A stretch of 64,000 nucleotides of DNA from Streptomyces sp. NBRC 110611 (GCF_001590865.1 NZ_BBUY01000015.1:1774-65773); one strand, 5' to 3'; positions 33,161 to 42,543 are shown, counted from the stretch's first letter. The notes: generated from the sequence alone by a model not told the origin. A program made the numbers and translations.

Positions 33161-34432
33161 CTACGGGAGCAGTGAATCGAGCGGAACCTCCGGATCGGCC
33201 AGCGCGGCGGGATCGATCGGGCGGCCGGACCGGATGAGACCCTGGATGGTCTCGGTGACGTCCCAGACGTTGACGTTCATCCCGGCCAGCAGGCGGCCGT
33301 CCGGGGCGAGCCAGAAGGCGACGAACTCCCGCTTGGCGACGTCGCCACGGCAGACGACCTGCGCGTACGAGCCGGGCGGGGCGTAGCCGGAGTACTCCAT
33401 CCCGACGTCGTACTGGTCGGAGAAGAAGTACGGGACGCGGTCGTAGCTGACGGCCTGGCCGAGCATGGCGCGGGCGGCGGCCGGGCCGCCGTTGAGGGCG
33501 TTGGCCCAGTGTTCGACGCGCAGGCGGGTGTCCAGGAGGGGGTGGTCGGCGGCGGCGACATCACCGGCGGCGTAGATGTACGGGTCGGAGGTGCGGAGCC
33601 CGGAATCCACCGCGATGCCGCCGCCCGACGAGCCCTCGCGGTCCACGAGGTCGAGCCCGGCCTGCTCGGCGAGGGCGGTGCGCGGGGCGGCGCCGATCGC
33701 GGCGAGCACGTCGTGAGCGGGGTGCTCCTCGCCGTCGTCGGTACGGACCGCGAGCACCATGCCGTCCTGGCCGACGATCTCGGTGAGGCGGGCACCGAAG
33801 TGGAAGCGGACGCCGTGTTCGCGGTGCAGCTCGGTGAACAGGCCGCCGAGTTCGGGACCGAGGACGCCGTACAGCGGGGTCGGGGCGGTTTCGATGATGG
33901 TGACCTCGGCACCGTAGGTACGGGCCGCGGCGGCGACCTCCAGGCCGATCCAGCCGCCGCCGGCGATGACGAGCTGCCCGTTCTCCCGGCCGAGGGAGGC
34001 GAGGACCCCGCGGAGCCGTTCCGCGTGGGCGAGGCGGCGGAGGTGGTGCACCCCGGCCAGGCCGGTACCGGGGATGTCCAGGCGGCGCGGTTCGGCGCCG
34101 GTGGCCAGCAGCAGCTTGTCGTAGACGATCAGGGCACCGTCACCCAGGCGTACGGTCTTGGCGACGGGGTCCAAGTGGACGGCGGGCTGGCCCAGGTGGA
34201 GCTCGATCTGGGCCTTGGCGTACCAGGCGGGTTCATGGATGAAGACGCTGTCGCGCTCCTCCTTGCCGAGCAGGTACCCCTTGGACAGCGGGGGGCGCTC
34301 ATAGGGGTGGTCGCGCTCGTCACAGATGAGGATCACCCGTCCGGTGAAGCCCTCCGAGCGGAGCGTCTCCGCTGCCTTCGCTCCGGCCAGGCCACCCCCG
34401 ACGATGACGAACGTCTGGTGTGCGTCGACCAC
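33161..34432 (-). CDS. FAD-dependent oxidoreductase (ferredoxin reductase-like)
   Basis: Two Rossmann motifs are clear: FAD-binding FVIVGGGLAGAKAAETLR at the N-terminus and NAD(P)-binding LVIAGGGWIGLEVAAAAR near residue 153. Further family marks are RPPLSKGYLLG, TGAEPRRLDIPG, YIYAAGDVAA near residue 290 and the C-terminal dimer region. Members transfer electrons from NAD(P)H to ferredoxins or rubredoxins, often for P450 or dioxygenase systems. No redox partner gene is adjacent. GTG 34432 starts the protein. It lies upstream of the dehydratase on the same strand. Confidence 0.88.
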   Translation of the reverse strand: MVDAHQTFVIVGGGLAGAKAAETLRSEGFTGRVILICDERDHPYERPPLSKGYLLGKEERDSVFIHEPAWYAKAQIELHLGQPAVHLDPVAKTVRLGDGALIVYDKLLLATGAEPRRLDIPGTGLAGVHHLRRLAHAERLRGVLASLGRENGQLVIAGGGWIGLEVAAAARTYGAEVTIIETAPTPLYGVLGPELGGLFTELHREHGVRFHFGARLTEIVGQDGMVLAVRTDDGEEHPAHDVLAAIGAAPRTALAEQAGLDLVDREGSSGGGIAVDSGLRTSDPYIYAAGDVAAADHPLLDTRLRVEHWANALNGGPAAARAMLGQAVSYDRVPYFFSDQYDVGMEYSGYAPPGSYAQVVCRGDVAKREFVAFWLAPDGRLLAGMNVNVWDVTETIQGLIRSGRPIDPAALADPEVPLDSLLP

Positions 34433-34848
34433 TTGCTTCCTCCTCGTTGCGGTGCCGTACGTCCGCGGCCGTCCGCGGCCGCGTCCGTAAACGCCCCCCG
34501 TGTCTCACTCCCCCGTGATTCCCCCCGTCTCCTCCCGCGTCCCTTCCCGTTCCCCCGAGGTGTCCCCGAGGTATCCCTGATGCCCTCCCGGCGTCCTTCC
34601 GACGTCGTCCCGGTGTACGTCCGGTGCACCTCCGGTGCTTCCTGTAGATGTACGTGGCGCCGTCAAGGTTCCCGTCAAGGTTCCTGTCGGGGTTCCCATC
34701 AGGGGTGGTGAGGGTTCCCGTCCGGCACCGGCACGGCTCTCGTCCGGTGCCGGGAAGGCTCCCGTACAGCGCCATTGGGGCGCGGCCGGCTCCGAGCGTC
34801 CCGCACGGAGCGTGAGGGGGGAAGAGGGCTTACCCCTAAGGGTCTCCC
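34433..34848. other. Gene-free repetitive stretch
   Basis: These 416 bp between the dgt stop and the start of the flavoprotein gene contain no supported gene. Short degenerate repeats built on GGTTCCCGTC and TCCGGTGCACC and runs of CCCGTTCCCCC give spurious open frames on both strands. The promoter for the 34432-32072 transcription unit should lie at its left side. Confidence 0.5.
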
Positions 34849-36387
34849 TCAGTTGGCCTTCGCGTTACCAGGGCGTCGGGTGAGACGCGCGTGCAGAGAG
34901 CGCGCCGAGGCGTCCGTCAGGGCCGCGATCTGGTCGATGACGGCACGCATGCGGGCGGTGTCGTCGGGAGCCGCGTCGAAGAGTGAACGGAACTGTGGAT
35001 CAAGGCCGTCGGGGGCCCGGGCGAGCAACGCCTCCGCCAGTTCGGCGATGACGACGCGCTGATCGGCACGGAGCGCCTCCTGGTCGGGCCGCTGGATCAC
35101 ATACCGGTCGGCGACGGCCTTCAAAACGGCGCATTCCAGTTGTGTTTCGGCCGGAACCACTAGCTCCGCCTGGTAGCGGGTGAGCCGTCCGGTGCCCCAC
35201 CGGGCCCGGGTCGCACCCTCCGCGGCCAGGCAGAACCGGCCGATCAGCTGGCTGGTGGCGTCCTTGAGGCGGGCCTGTGCGACCGCGGAGCCGTCGTAGC
35301 CGTGCGGCCACCACTCCTGCTCCAGGAGGCGGTCCAGCGCCGCGGCCAGCTCCTCGGGTCCGGCGCCGGGCGCATAGCGCGCCGCGGCGACCGCGAAGAT
35401 CTCGGCGCGCTCGGCGTCGGCGAGCAGGAGGTTGGGGTCGAGGTGTCCGGCGTGCAGCCCGTCCTCGACGTCGTGCACCGAGTACGCGACGTCGTCGGAC
35501 CAGTCCATGACCTGCGCCTCGAAGCTCTGCGCCCCGTCGGGCGCGCCCTGCCGGAACCACTCGAACACCGGCAGGTCGTCCTCGTAGACCCCGAACTTGC
35601 GGGACGCGGGGTCGGTGGGGTGCGCGCCGCGCGGCCACGGGTACTTGGTGGCGGCGTCGAGGGCGGCACGGGAGAGGTTCAGCCCGACGCTGACGGTCGT
35701 ACCGTCCGGGGCGGGCACGAACCGCTTGGGCTCCAGACGGGCCAGCAGCCGCAGCGACTGGGCGTTGCCCTCGAAGCCGCCGCACGGCGCGGCGACTTCG
35801 TTGAGCGCCTGCTCGCCGTTGTGCCCGAAGGGCGGATGTCCGAGGTCGTGCGCCAGACAGGCGGTCTCGACCAGGTCCGGGTCGCAGCCGAGGGCGGCAC
35901 CGAGTTCCCGGCCGACCTGGGCGCACTCCAGGGAGTGGGTCAGCCGGGTGCGCGGGCTGGCGTCCCAGGCGGGGGTGTGCGCCCCGGGGGTGACGACCTG
36001 GGTCTTGCCGGCCAGTCTGCGCAGCGCGGCGGAGTGCAGTACCCGGGCGCGGTCGCGCTGGAAGGCGGTACGCCCGGGCCGTTTGTCGGGCTCGGGGACC
36101 CAGCGTTCGGTATCGGCCGGGGTGTAGCCGGGGATGGCGGGGACGGCGGGAGTGGCGGGGATGGCGGCGGAGTCGCCCACTGGTGCCCCTGGTCCCGTAG
36201 TTCCCGGCCCAGAAGTCCCCAGTCCTGGTGTCCCCAGTCCTGGTGTCCCTCGTCCAGAAGCCCCCGGCCCCGGAGCCCCCGATCCTGGTGTCCCTGGACC
36301 CGGTGGTGTCCGAGGAGTCGATGGCGTACCGGATCCCCGTGGCATGTCGGACCCCGATGGTGTGCAGGATGATGTGCTGCCCGTCAT
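34849..36387 (-). CDS. dgt: Deoxyguanosinetriphosphate triphosphohydrolase-like HD protein
   Basis: The metal-binding HD pattern is complete: RTRLTHSLECAQVGRELG, ETACLAHDLGHPPFGHNGEQAL (partly given) and DWSDDVAYSVHDVEDG. The enzyme removes triphosphate from dNTPs and so controls nucleotide pools. At 512 aa it has an N-terminal extension of about 80 residues made of G-x-G-T-P repeats, which also occur as DNA repeats. The start ATG overlaps the stop of the chelatase gene as ATGA, so translation is coupled. In streptomycetes dgt often lies near dnaG, as here. Confidence 0.9.
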   Translation of the reverse strand: MTGSTSSCTPSGSDMPRGSGTPSTPRTPPGPGTPGSGAPGPGASGRGTPGLGTPGLGTSGPGTTGPGAPVGDSAAIPATPAVPAIPGYTPADTERWVPEPDKRPGRTAFQRDRARVLHSAALRRLAGKTQVVTPGAHTPAWDASPRTRLTHSLECAQVGRELGAALGCDPDLVETACLAHDLGHPPFGHNGEQALNEVAAPCGGFEGNAQSLRLLARLEPKRFVPAPDGTTVSVGLNLSRAALDAATKYPWPRGAHPTDPASRKFGVYEDDLPVFEWFRQGAPDGAQSFEAQVMDWSDDVAYSVHDVEDGLHAGHLDPNLLLADAERAEIFAVAAARYAPGAGPEELAAALDRLLEQEWWPHGYDGSAVAQARLKDATSQLIGRFCLAAEGATRARWGTGRLTRYQAELVVPAETQLECAVLKAVADRYVIQRPDQEALRADQRVVIAELAEALLARAPDGLDPQFRSLFDAAPDDTARMRAVIDQIAALTDASARSLHARLTRRPGNAKAN

Positions 36388-37361
36388 ACAGCGACGGTAG
36401 CCGCCCTGACGCTCTCGGAGCCGGATCCGGTACGCGTGATGAGCGCCTGGTCGTAGCGGTGGAGTACCAGACGGGCCAGCGCGGGGTGGTCTCCCAGGGG
36501 TGCGGCGGCGACTCCGGGAGCGGCGGCGGCGCACTGGGCGGCGAAGTGGCCGGGTGCGGTGAAGCAGCCGGCGACCGCGATCCGCCGGTGGCCGCGAGCG
36601 GTCAGCGCCTGTACGGCTTCGGCGACGGTGGGGGCGGCGGCCGACGCATAGGCGGACAGGACGGGGAGGCCGCCGAGCCGGGCGGAGAGCAGCTGCGCGG
36701 TGCGTTCGGTGTCCTGGGCGGAGCGGGCGGCACGGGAACCGGCGGCGGCCAGGATCACGGCCGTGGTGCCCCAGCCGGACGCGGCCCCGGCCTCCAGCAG
36801 CCTGCCGTACAGCGCCTCGGCGAGGAGGGCATGCGGTCCGAGGGGCTCGGCGATCCGGCCGGTCAGATGGGGCGCGCCGGCCAGCGCGGCGGGCAGGTCG
36901 TGGGTGACGTGGTACCCGTGGCCGAAGAGCAGCGGTACGAGGACGGCCTCGCCGCGCAGCTCGCCGAGGGTGTCGGCGAGCAACGGCCGGTCGAGTTCGA
37001 TGTGCCCGAGCCGTACGGACAGTCCGGGGCGGAGGGCGCGGACCCGGTCGAGCAGGGCGCGGATAGCCGGCAGCGCGCGGGGGTCCCGGCTGCCGTGGGC
37101 CACCGCGACGAGAGTGGGGGCGGCGGGCCCCGTATCGCGGGTGGGGGCGGCGGGCCCCGTATCGCGGGTGGAGGCGGCGCGTCCCGTATCGCGGGTGGGG
37201 GCGGCCGGCCCCGTATGGCGGAAGCCGTGCAGCCGGACCCTGCGGAGCTGGGTGCTGAGCTGGACGGTGATTGCGGCAGCCAGGTCCCCGCCGCCGAGCG
37301 GCGCCGAGGATGGCGACAGAGACGGGGACGGGGAGTGTGGGTGTGGTATCGGCGCCCTCAT
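36384..37361 (-). CDS. Sirohydrochlorin chelatase (CbiX/SirB type)
   Basis: Two CbiX-like halves are visible. The first holds LVAVAHGSRDPRALPAIRAL and the metal-binding LLFGHGYHVTHDLPAAL (His ligands near residues 75 and 135); the second repeats the pattern weakly (VLSAYASAAAPTVAEAV, VAGCFTAPGHFAAQ). It inserts iron or cobalt into sirohydrochlorin for siroheme or cobalamin. Siroheme is the cofactor of the NirB encoded at 52954, although the genes are far apart. Residues 50-80 contain a TRDTGPAAP repeat (three copies). ATG 37361 is chosen; the frame is open further upstream. Confidence 0.85.
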   Translation of the reverse strand: MRAPIPHPHSPSPSLSPSSAPLGGGDLAAAITVQLSTQLRRVRLHGFRHTGPAAPTRDTGRAASTRDTGPAAPTRDTGPAAPTLVAVAHGSRDPRALPAIRALLDRVRALRPGLSVRLGHIELDRPLLADTLGELRGEAVLVPLLFGHGYHVTHDLPAALAGAPHLTGRIAEPLGPHALLAEALYGRLLEAGAASGWGTTAVILAAAGSRAARSAQDTERTAQLLSARLGGLPVLSAYASAAAPTVAEAVQALTARGHRRIAVAGCFTAPGHFAAQCAAAAPGVAAAPLGDHPALARLVLHRYDQALITRTGSGSESVRAATVAV

Positions 37362-37427
37362 GAACTGAGCGTGGCAACCGAGCGTTGCGGCACCGTTTCC
37401 CCGCGACGACATCCATGTTCCGTACGG

Positions 37428-38927
37428 CTACCAGCCCGGCCGACGGGCCGGTGCGGCCGCCTCGTGCGCGTCCACCTCCCGCAGGTACCTCGCGCGGGTG
37501 TCCTCGTCCAGGAAGGAGGCGCGGAAGGAGTTCCGGGCCAGCGTGCGCAGCGTCGCGTCATCGAGGCCCAGGGCCTCCCGCACGGCGATGAAGTTGTCGT
37601 CCACGTAGCCGCCGAAATAGGCCGGGTCGTCGGAGTTGACGGTCACCAGCAGCCCGGCGTCCAGCATCGCGGGCAGCGGGTGCGCGGCGAGGTCATCGAT
37701 CACCCGGAGCCGTACGTTCGACAGCGGGCACAGGGTGAGCGGCACCTGCTCCGCCACCAGACGGGCCACCAGCCGCTCGTCCTCCATGCACCGCACCCCG
37801 TGATCGATCCGGTCCACGCCGAGTATGTCCAGGGCCTGCCACACATAGCCGGCGGGCCCCTCCTCCCCCGCGTGCGCCACACACTTCAGACCGGCCTCCC
37901 GGGCCAGCGCGAAGACCTCCGCGAACTTGGCCGGCGGATGCCCGACCTCGGCCGAGTCCAGGCCGACGGCGGTGATCCGGTCCAGGTACGGGCGGGCCGC
38001 CTCGAAGGTCTCCAGGGCGGAGTCGGCACTCTCGTCGCGCAGGAAGCACATGATCAGGCGGGTGCTGATCCCGTAGCGCTCCTGGGCGGTGTCGAGTGCG
38101 CGGGCCAGGCCGCCGATGACCGTACCGACCGGGACGCCGCGTGCGGTGTGCGCCTGCGGGTCGAAGAAGATCTCGGCGTGCCGAACGCCCTGGTGCCGGG
38201 CGCGGGCGAGGTAGGCATGTGCGAGGTCGGTGAAGTCGTCCTCGGTGCGCAGCACGGCCATCAGCGCGTAGTAGAGGTTGAGGAAGGACTGCAGGTCCTC
38301 GAAGGAGTAGGCACGGCGCAGCTCGTCCTCGGTGGCGTAGGGCAGGGCAACGCCGTTGCGCTCGGCGAGCGCGAAGGCCAGCTCGGGCTCCAGGGTGCCC
38401 TCGATGTGCAGATGCAGCTCCGCTTTGGGCAGCGGGCCTTGCTCTGCCGGGGGCAGCGGGCCCGGCTCTGCCGGGAGCAGCGACGGACGCCGGGCGTCGC
38501 CGTCCAGCCAGTCGCCGCCCGGGATGAGGGTGCCACCGGCCCGCAGCCGGGCGGCAAGCGGCTCGGCCGCCAGGTAGACCCAGGCCCGAACGGTCCGCCC
38601 GTCCGGGCACGCGGCTTCGGTGACCACTCGCTCGTAGAGATTCTCCGGAGCACCGGGGACATAGCCCTCCAGCCGGTCCAGCGTCGCCTGCACCGCGTCG
38701 TAGTCGGCGTCGCCCGGCTCGACGAGGGTGCCGTGCACCACCGCGTCCGGGGGCCCGGCGATGGCGTACGGGTATCCGGGGCCGTCGAAGAGCAGCGCGC
38801 CACCGATCCGGGCCGGTTCCTCCCGGACGGCCCGGCCGCGCAGCGCCCAGGCGTGGTTGACCTGGCCGGGACGCAGCGTGCCGTAGACGAAGAACGGCAG
38901 GCGCTCAGGCTCACGAGCGGTGGTCAT
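37428..38927 (-). CDS. Fusion of gamma-glutamylcyclotransferase-like domain and adenine/adenosine deaminase
   Basis: Residues 10-125 are a GGCT/AIG2-like domain: FFVYGTLRPGQVNHAW, YPYAIAG and ATLDRLEGYVPG. Residues 165-490 are an adenosine deaminase-family barrel: PKAELHLHIEGTLEPEL (metal HxH), CVAHAGEEGPAGYVW, RIDHGVRC and TVNSDDPAYFGG. The IEGTLEPEL form is typical of adenine deaminase rather than adenosine deaminase. The second domain would convert adenine to hypoxanthine; the role of the first is unclear, since GGCT folds act on glutamyl amines. The two domains are joined by a Pro/Leu/Glu-rich linker with a GPLPPAEQGPLPKAE repeat. The gene precedes cbiX and dgt on the same strand. Confidence 0.9.
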   Translation of the reverse strand: MTTAREPERLPFFVYGTLRPGQVNHAWALRGRAVREEPARIGGALLFDGPGYPYAIAGPPDAVVHGTLVEPGDADYDAVQATLDRLEGYVPGAPENLYERVVTEAACPDGRTVRAWVYLAAEPLAARLRAGGTLIPGGDWLDGDARRPSLLPAEPGPLPPAEQGPLPKAELHLHIEGTLEPELAFALAERNGVALPYATEDELRRAYSFEDLQSFLNLYYALMAVLRTEDDFTDLAHAYLARARHQGVRHAEIFFDPQAHTARGVPVGTVIGGLARALDTAQERYGISTRLIMCFLRDESADSALETFEAARPYLDRITAVGLDSAEVGHPPAKFAEVFALAREAGLKCVAHAGEEGPAGYVWQALDILGVDRIDHGVRCMEDERLVARLVAEQVPLTLCPLSNVRLRVIDDLAAHPLPAMLDAGLLVTVNSDDPAYFGGYVDDNFIAVREALGLDDATLRTLARNSFRASFLDEDTRARYLREVDAHEAAAPARRPGW

Positions 38928-39120
38928 GGTGATGCGGTCCTCTCAGGGCGGTTCCGGGACCTGTTCCGAGGCCCGGATACGGGTCCCGGACACGGTCTTG
39001 GGCACGGGTCCCGGACACGGTGTTTCCTGCGCCACGATGTCAGTCGCGCCTGCAACCATCATCGGCCGGGGGGCGTCGCAGCCTGCGAGAAACGATCACT
39101 GCCGAATCAGCACGGCATAC

Positions 39121-39151
39121 CGGTACGGCGGTACGGCGGTACGGCGGTACG
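39121..39151 (+). repeat. 8-bp tandem repeat, four copies
   Basis: CGGTACGG is repeated about four times just upstream of the SanA/YdcF gene, between its likely promoter and the start codon at 39176. Confidence 0.8.
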
Positions 39152-39175
39152 AACGGGGGGACAGGGGGACAAGGA

Positions 39176-39838
39176 ATGCGGTTGCCACATCTGCCACGGA
39201 CCCGGCGCGGCCGGCGCCGCGCCTATCAGGTCGTGGTGGCCACCACCGTGCTCGCACTGGCGCCCGCCACCTGGCTGCACGTCACCGCGGCCCCACGGCT
39301 GCGCACCGTCACCGACGCGCCCACCGCCCCGGTGGCCATCGTCTTCGGCGCCGGCCTATGGGACGGCCAGCCGTCCCCGTACCTCGCCCACCGGCTGGAC
39401 GCGGCGGCCGAGCTCTACGACCGGGGCACGGTCCGTGCGGTCCTGGTCACCGGCGACAACAGCCGGCACGACTATGACGAGCCGGACGCCATGCGCGACT
39501 ACCTGGTACGACGCGGGGTCCCGGCCCGAAAGGTCGTCAACGACTATGCGGGCTTCGACACATGGGACTCCTGCAGCCGCGCCCACCGGATCTTCGGTGT
39601 AAATCGGGCGGTGCTGGTCAGCCAGGGCTTCCACATCCGGCGTGCGCTGGCACTGTGCACGGCGGCCGGCATCGACGCGTACGGCGTAGGGGTCGCCGCC
39701 CGGCACGATGTGACCTGGGCGTACGGCGGCGTACGGGAGATCTTCGCGGCCGGAAAGGCGGCGGCCGAAGCGCTGCTGCAACCCGATCCGCACTTCCTCG
39801 GCCCGCGCGAGGAGGGGGTGGCGGAGGCGCTGCGGTAG
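39176..39838 (+). CDS. SanA/YdcF-family (DUF218) membrane-anchored protein
   Basis: The 220-aa protein has an N-terminal signal anchor after basic residues (RRAYQVVVATTVLALAPATWL), then the DUF218 core: APVAIVFGAGLWDGQPSPYLAHRL (partly given), VLVTGDNSRHDYDEPDAMRDYL, and AVLVSQGFHIRRALAL. SanA is linked to vancomycin resistance and envelope integrity in enterobacteria. ATG 39176 lies just after GGGGGACAAGGA. No other envelope gene is next to it. Confidence 0.85.
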   Translation: MRLPHLPRTRRGRRRAYQVVVATTVLALAPATWLHVTAAPRLRTVTDAPTAPVAIVFGAGLWDGQPSPYLAHRLDAAAELYDRGTVRAVLVTGDNSRHDYDEPDAMRDYLVRRGVPARKVVNDYAGFDTWDSCSRAHRIFGVNRAVLVSQGFHIRRALALCTAAGIDAYGVGVAARHDVTWAYGGVREIFAAGKAAAEALLQPDPHFLGPREEGVAEALR

Positions 39839-39885
39839 CCGCCGGCCGGCCCGGGCGCGCGCCCCGCCACCCCTGTGGGAGCCGA

Positions 39886-41244
39886 TCAGCTCTTCGGCGC
39901 GCGGGTCGCGCGGCTGTAGAGGCTGAGGATCTTCCCTCCGAAGTAGGGGCTGTAAGAGATCCGGTGGTTGTTCCGTCCCTTGGGACCGCCTCCGTGGAGG
40001 CCGCCGATCAGGCCGATGATCCGGCCCGTCCCGGTCTCTTCGTTGAAGTCGGTCAGCCAGGGGCCGCCCGAGGTACCACCGTAGAAACCGGCACAATCCA
40101 CCCTCAGTTGGTGAGTCCCGGACAGCCGGGCGGTGCGGGTGGCGCAGCGTACGGCCTGGTCGGCCGGGTCGTGGCGGACGGTCGGGTAGCCGATGACGGT
40201 GACGTCGTTGACGTAACCGGGTGTCTGGGCAAGGACGTTGCCGCCGGTGACCTCTTCGAGGGAGCGGCCTTCCACGGAGGGTGCGACGGTCGCGAACGCG
40301 AAGTCGAGGTCGGACTTGGTGCCGGTGGTGCCCCGGTCGGGGTAGGCGAAGGTTTCGGTGATCGCCCACACCCCGTAGGGCTGGGTCGCCGCGCCGGATC
40401 GGTACTGCGGGACGAAGGCGGCGCGGGAGCCCAGGTCGCAGTGCCCAGCGGTGAGGATCAGGTTGCGCTGCGGGCTGTGCACCACGCTTGCGGTGCAGTG
40501 GTGGGCCCGGGCGTCCTTGTCCACGGAGAACAGCACCCCGACGGACGGTACTCCGTCGAAGTGCTTGGCAGCGGCCTGGGGTTGGGATCCGGCATGCGGC
40601 TTGGCCGGCGAACCGGCCGCAGGCGGAGTGGCGTCGGACTGACCTGGGGTGTCGCTCCCAGCCGACGGGGGGTCGGACTGACCCGACTGACCCGACTGAC
40701 CCGACTGACCCGACTGACCCGACTGACCCGAAGTATCGCCCGCAGAAGTCGTCCCGTCCCCGGGGGACACGGTGTCAGGCAGCGCCGGCGCACCATCCCC
40801 GGCCGACGCTCCCGCGGACTGCCCCGGAGTGTCGCCCCCGGGAGACGCGGCGTCAGGCTGCCCCGACGCGCCATCCCCGGCTGACACGTCCGCGGACTGG
40901 CCCGAGGGGTCCTCGCTCCTGGCCGGTGCGGCGGCCGCCATCCGCTTGGCGGTCCAGTACGCGGCCGCGTCCCGACTGGTCCACTTCCCGTTGTCCGGGT
41001 GGGGTGGAGGGCTGGGGCGGCCGCTGTCCGATGCGGCGCCGCGGGCGCCCTCGACGGCGTGGCCGACGGGAGCGATGGCCAGGCACATCGCCATGCCGAG
41101 TACGGCCGTCGCGGCCTTGCCCCAGCGACGCCGGGTCCGCCCCGGCCCCGGTCCCGGCCCCGGAACCTGCCCCTGCCCCAATGCCGGCTTCGACTCCGGC
41201 CCCGGCCCCAGCCCCAGCTCCTGCCCAGCCTTGCGTCGTACCAC
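39886..41244 (-). CDS. Secreted trypsin-like serine protease with repetitive linker
   Basis: A basic N-terminus, hydrophobic segment (AATAVLGMAMCLAIAPVGHA near residue 50) and cleavage-like site indicate secretion. A low-complexity Ser/Gly/Asp/Gln linker follows (residues 110-220). The catalytic domain has His in NLILTAGHCDLG, Asp in KSDLDFAFATV and Ser in YGGTSGGPWLTDF, so the triad is complete. It resembles Streptomyces V8-like trypsin-fold proteases. GTG 41244 comes one base after the cutA stop, with GGAG 10 nt upstream, implying coupling. Six GQS repeats in the linker come from a 9-bp DNA repeat at 40676-40729. Confidence 0.85.
   Translation of the reverse strand: MVRRKAGQELGLGPGPESKPALGQGQVPGPGPGPGRTRRRWGKAATAVLGMAMCLAIAPVGHAVEGARGAASDSGRPSPPPHPDNGKWTSRDAAAYWTAKRMAAAAPARSEDPSGQSADVSAGDGASGQPDAASPGGDTPGQSAGASAGDGAPALPDTVSPGDGTTSAGDTSGQSGQSGQSGQSGQSGQSDPPSAGSDTPGQSDATPPAAGSPAKPHAGSQPQAAAKHFDGVPSVGVLFSVDKDARAHHCTASVVHSPQRNLILTAGHCDLGSRAAFVPQYRSGAATQPYGVWAITETFAYPDRGTTGTKSDLDFAFATVAPSVEGRSLEEVTGGNVLAQTPGYVNDVTVIGYPTVRHDPADQAVRCATRTARLSGTHQLRVDCAGFYGGTSGGPWLTDFNEETGTGRIIGLIGGLHGGGPKGRNNHRISYSPYFGGKILSLYSRATRAPKS
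40676..40729 (-). repeat. 9-bp tandem repeat, six perfect copies, coding for GQS
   Basis: GACTGACCC repeated six times without error inside the protease linker. Length variation would stay in frame and change only the linker. Confidence 0.9.
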
Positions 41245-41245
41245 G

Positions 41246-41665
41246 TCAGCTCGTCTCCTCTGCGACCCACGACAGGTAGCCGCTGCCACCTCGGGTGATC
41301 GGGGTGGCGATGATCTCGGGGGTGTCATAGTCGTGCGCCTGCAGGAGATAGCTCTCCAGTTCCGCGTAACGCGCCTGCGCCGTCTTGAACAGCACCTGCC
41401 ATTCCCGGCTGGTCTCGATCGCGCCGTCCCAGTGGTACACCGAGGTCACCGGCGCACTGATCTGGGCGCAGGCGGCGAGCCTGCCCTCGATCGCGCCACG
41501 GGCCAGCCGCTCGGCCTTCTCCTCGCTGTCGATGGTCGTCATCACGGTCAGGAATCCGGCCGACGGTCCGGCCGGACCGCGCGCCTCGGACGGTCCGGGC
41601 AATCCGTGCGGCCCGGGGGAGGGGGAGGGACCCGACGGATCACTGAGGGCGGTGGGGTCGGCCAC
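41246..41665 (-). CDS. cutA: CutA1-like divalent cation tolerance protein
   Basis: The last 100 of 139 residues form the CutA trimer fold: LTVMTTIDSEEKAERLARGAI, RLAACAQISAPVTSVYHWDG, the conserved EWQVLFKTAQARY and IIATPITRGGSGYLSWVAE. CutA proteins are small trimeric proteins linked to copper and other divalent metal tolerance; their exact role is unsettled. The first 37 residues are a Gly/Pro repeat and the start may be further in. It is coupled to the protease gene, an unusual pairing. Confidence 0.88.
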   Translation of the reverse strand: MADPTALSDPSGPSPSPGPHGLPGPSEARGPAGPSAGFLTVMTTIDSEEKAERLARGAIEGRLAACAQISAPVTSVYHWDGAIETSREWQVLFKTAQARYAELESYLLQAHDYDTPEIIATPITRGGSGYLSWVAEETS

Positions 41666-42010
41666 GGTTGCGCATCCTTCACGTGGGGGGACGGACGAGA
41701 CGCCCGCATCGTACGGCCATGATGATCATCCCGTAAGTGACGGGCCGAGCCTTCACCGGCACGCCACCCGGACGCCCTGCCCGGAATCCCGCCCGCCGCA
41801 CACCCGCCATATCCGCCACATCCGCCACATCCGGAATGCCCGCTCGCATCCACCGCGTCCGGATTCCCCGGTTGCATCCGCCCGCACAGCGGCAACGATG
41901 GAAGGGAGCTCAGCAGCCGGAGGCGGTGGCGCGGCCCGCCCGGCAGCCTGGATCGCGGGGCCGGTGCCGGGCGCCGGCGCGCTCACCGTCCGCATGCGAA
42001 AGGCAGCACC
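41666..42010. other. Intergenic stretch with short CATCCGC repeats
   Basis: No supported gene in 345 bp. A run of CATCCGCCA-like words at about 41800-41835 forms a short tandem repeat. The region separates the divergent cutA and cupin genes and should hold both promoters, though none is clear. Confidence 0.5.
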
Positions 42011-42376
42011 ATGGACGACCTCAACGCGCTCGCCCGCCATCAGCTCGACGATGCCAGGGCCTCTGCCCACGGGCGCAGCGCTCACCTCTTCCTGCACGAC
42101 GGCCCACTGCGCCAGACCGTGATCGCACTGATCGCGGGCACCGTGCTGGACGAACACAACGCGCCACCCGCGTCGAGCCTGCAAGTACTTCATGGCCGGG
42201 TCCGCCTGACCGGGCCCGGCGGCGGCCAGGAACTGAAGGCCGGTCAGGTCGCCATGATTCCGCACGAACGGCACGGACTGAAGGCCCTCGAAGACTCGGC
42301 AGTACTGATGACGGCCGTCACGGAGGTGTCCGCACGGGTCCGCGGAGTGGTCACGACGGGCGCAGCAGGGAGATAG
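42011..42376 (+). CDS. Small single-domain cupin protein
   Basis: The 121-aa protein has the cupin beta-barrel pattern: LFLHDGPLRQTVIALIAGTVLDEH (partly given), then SLQVLHGRVRLTGPG and VAMIPHERHGLKALEDSAVLMTAV. Metal ligands H in ERHGL and E/H earlier are plausible. Such small cupins act in sugar, stress or ligand binding and rarely have a readable substrate. The next gene is RidA-like on the same strand, after a purine-rich repeat. Confidence 0.8.
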   Translation: MDDLNALARHQLDDARASAHGRSAHLFLHDGPLRQTVIALIAGTVLDEHNAPPASSLQVLHGRVRLTGPGGGQELKAGQVAMIPHERHGLKALEDSAVLMTAVTEVSARVRGVVTTGAAGR

Positions 42377-42451
42377 GAGAGATAGCGGAGACAAGGAAGA
42401 GAGGAGAGACAAGAGAGATAGAGGAGATAGACGAGACAGGGGAGATAGGGG
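42368..42451 (+). repeat. Purine-only tandem repeat (GAGATAG units)
   Basis: About 84 bp of almost pure purine on the plus strand, built from GAGATAGG, GAGACAAG and similar 8-10 bp words, start at the cupin stop codon. Such tracts can form triplex or slow transcription; no regulatory meaning is shown here. Confidence 0.8.
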
Positions 42452-42543
42452 CACCCGGAAATTGCGTCGAACGCCGTGCGGACCTTTGACAAGGTCATGG
42501 GCGCACACACGACTCGAGCACGACGCGAGAGGAACACACACCC

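Noticed and set aside
36228..39602. 1124-codon plus-strand frame opposite cbiX and the adenine deaminase fusion
   Set aside because: No domains, and it covers three recognised minus-strand genes. Typical high-GC artefact.
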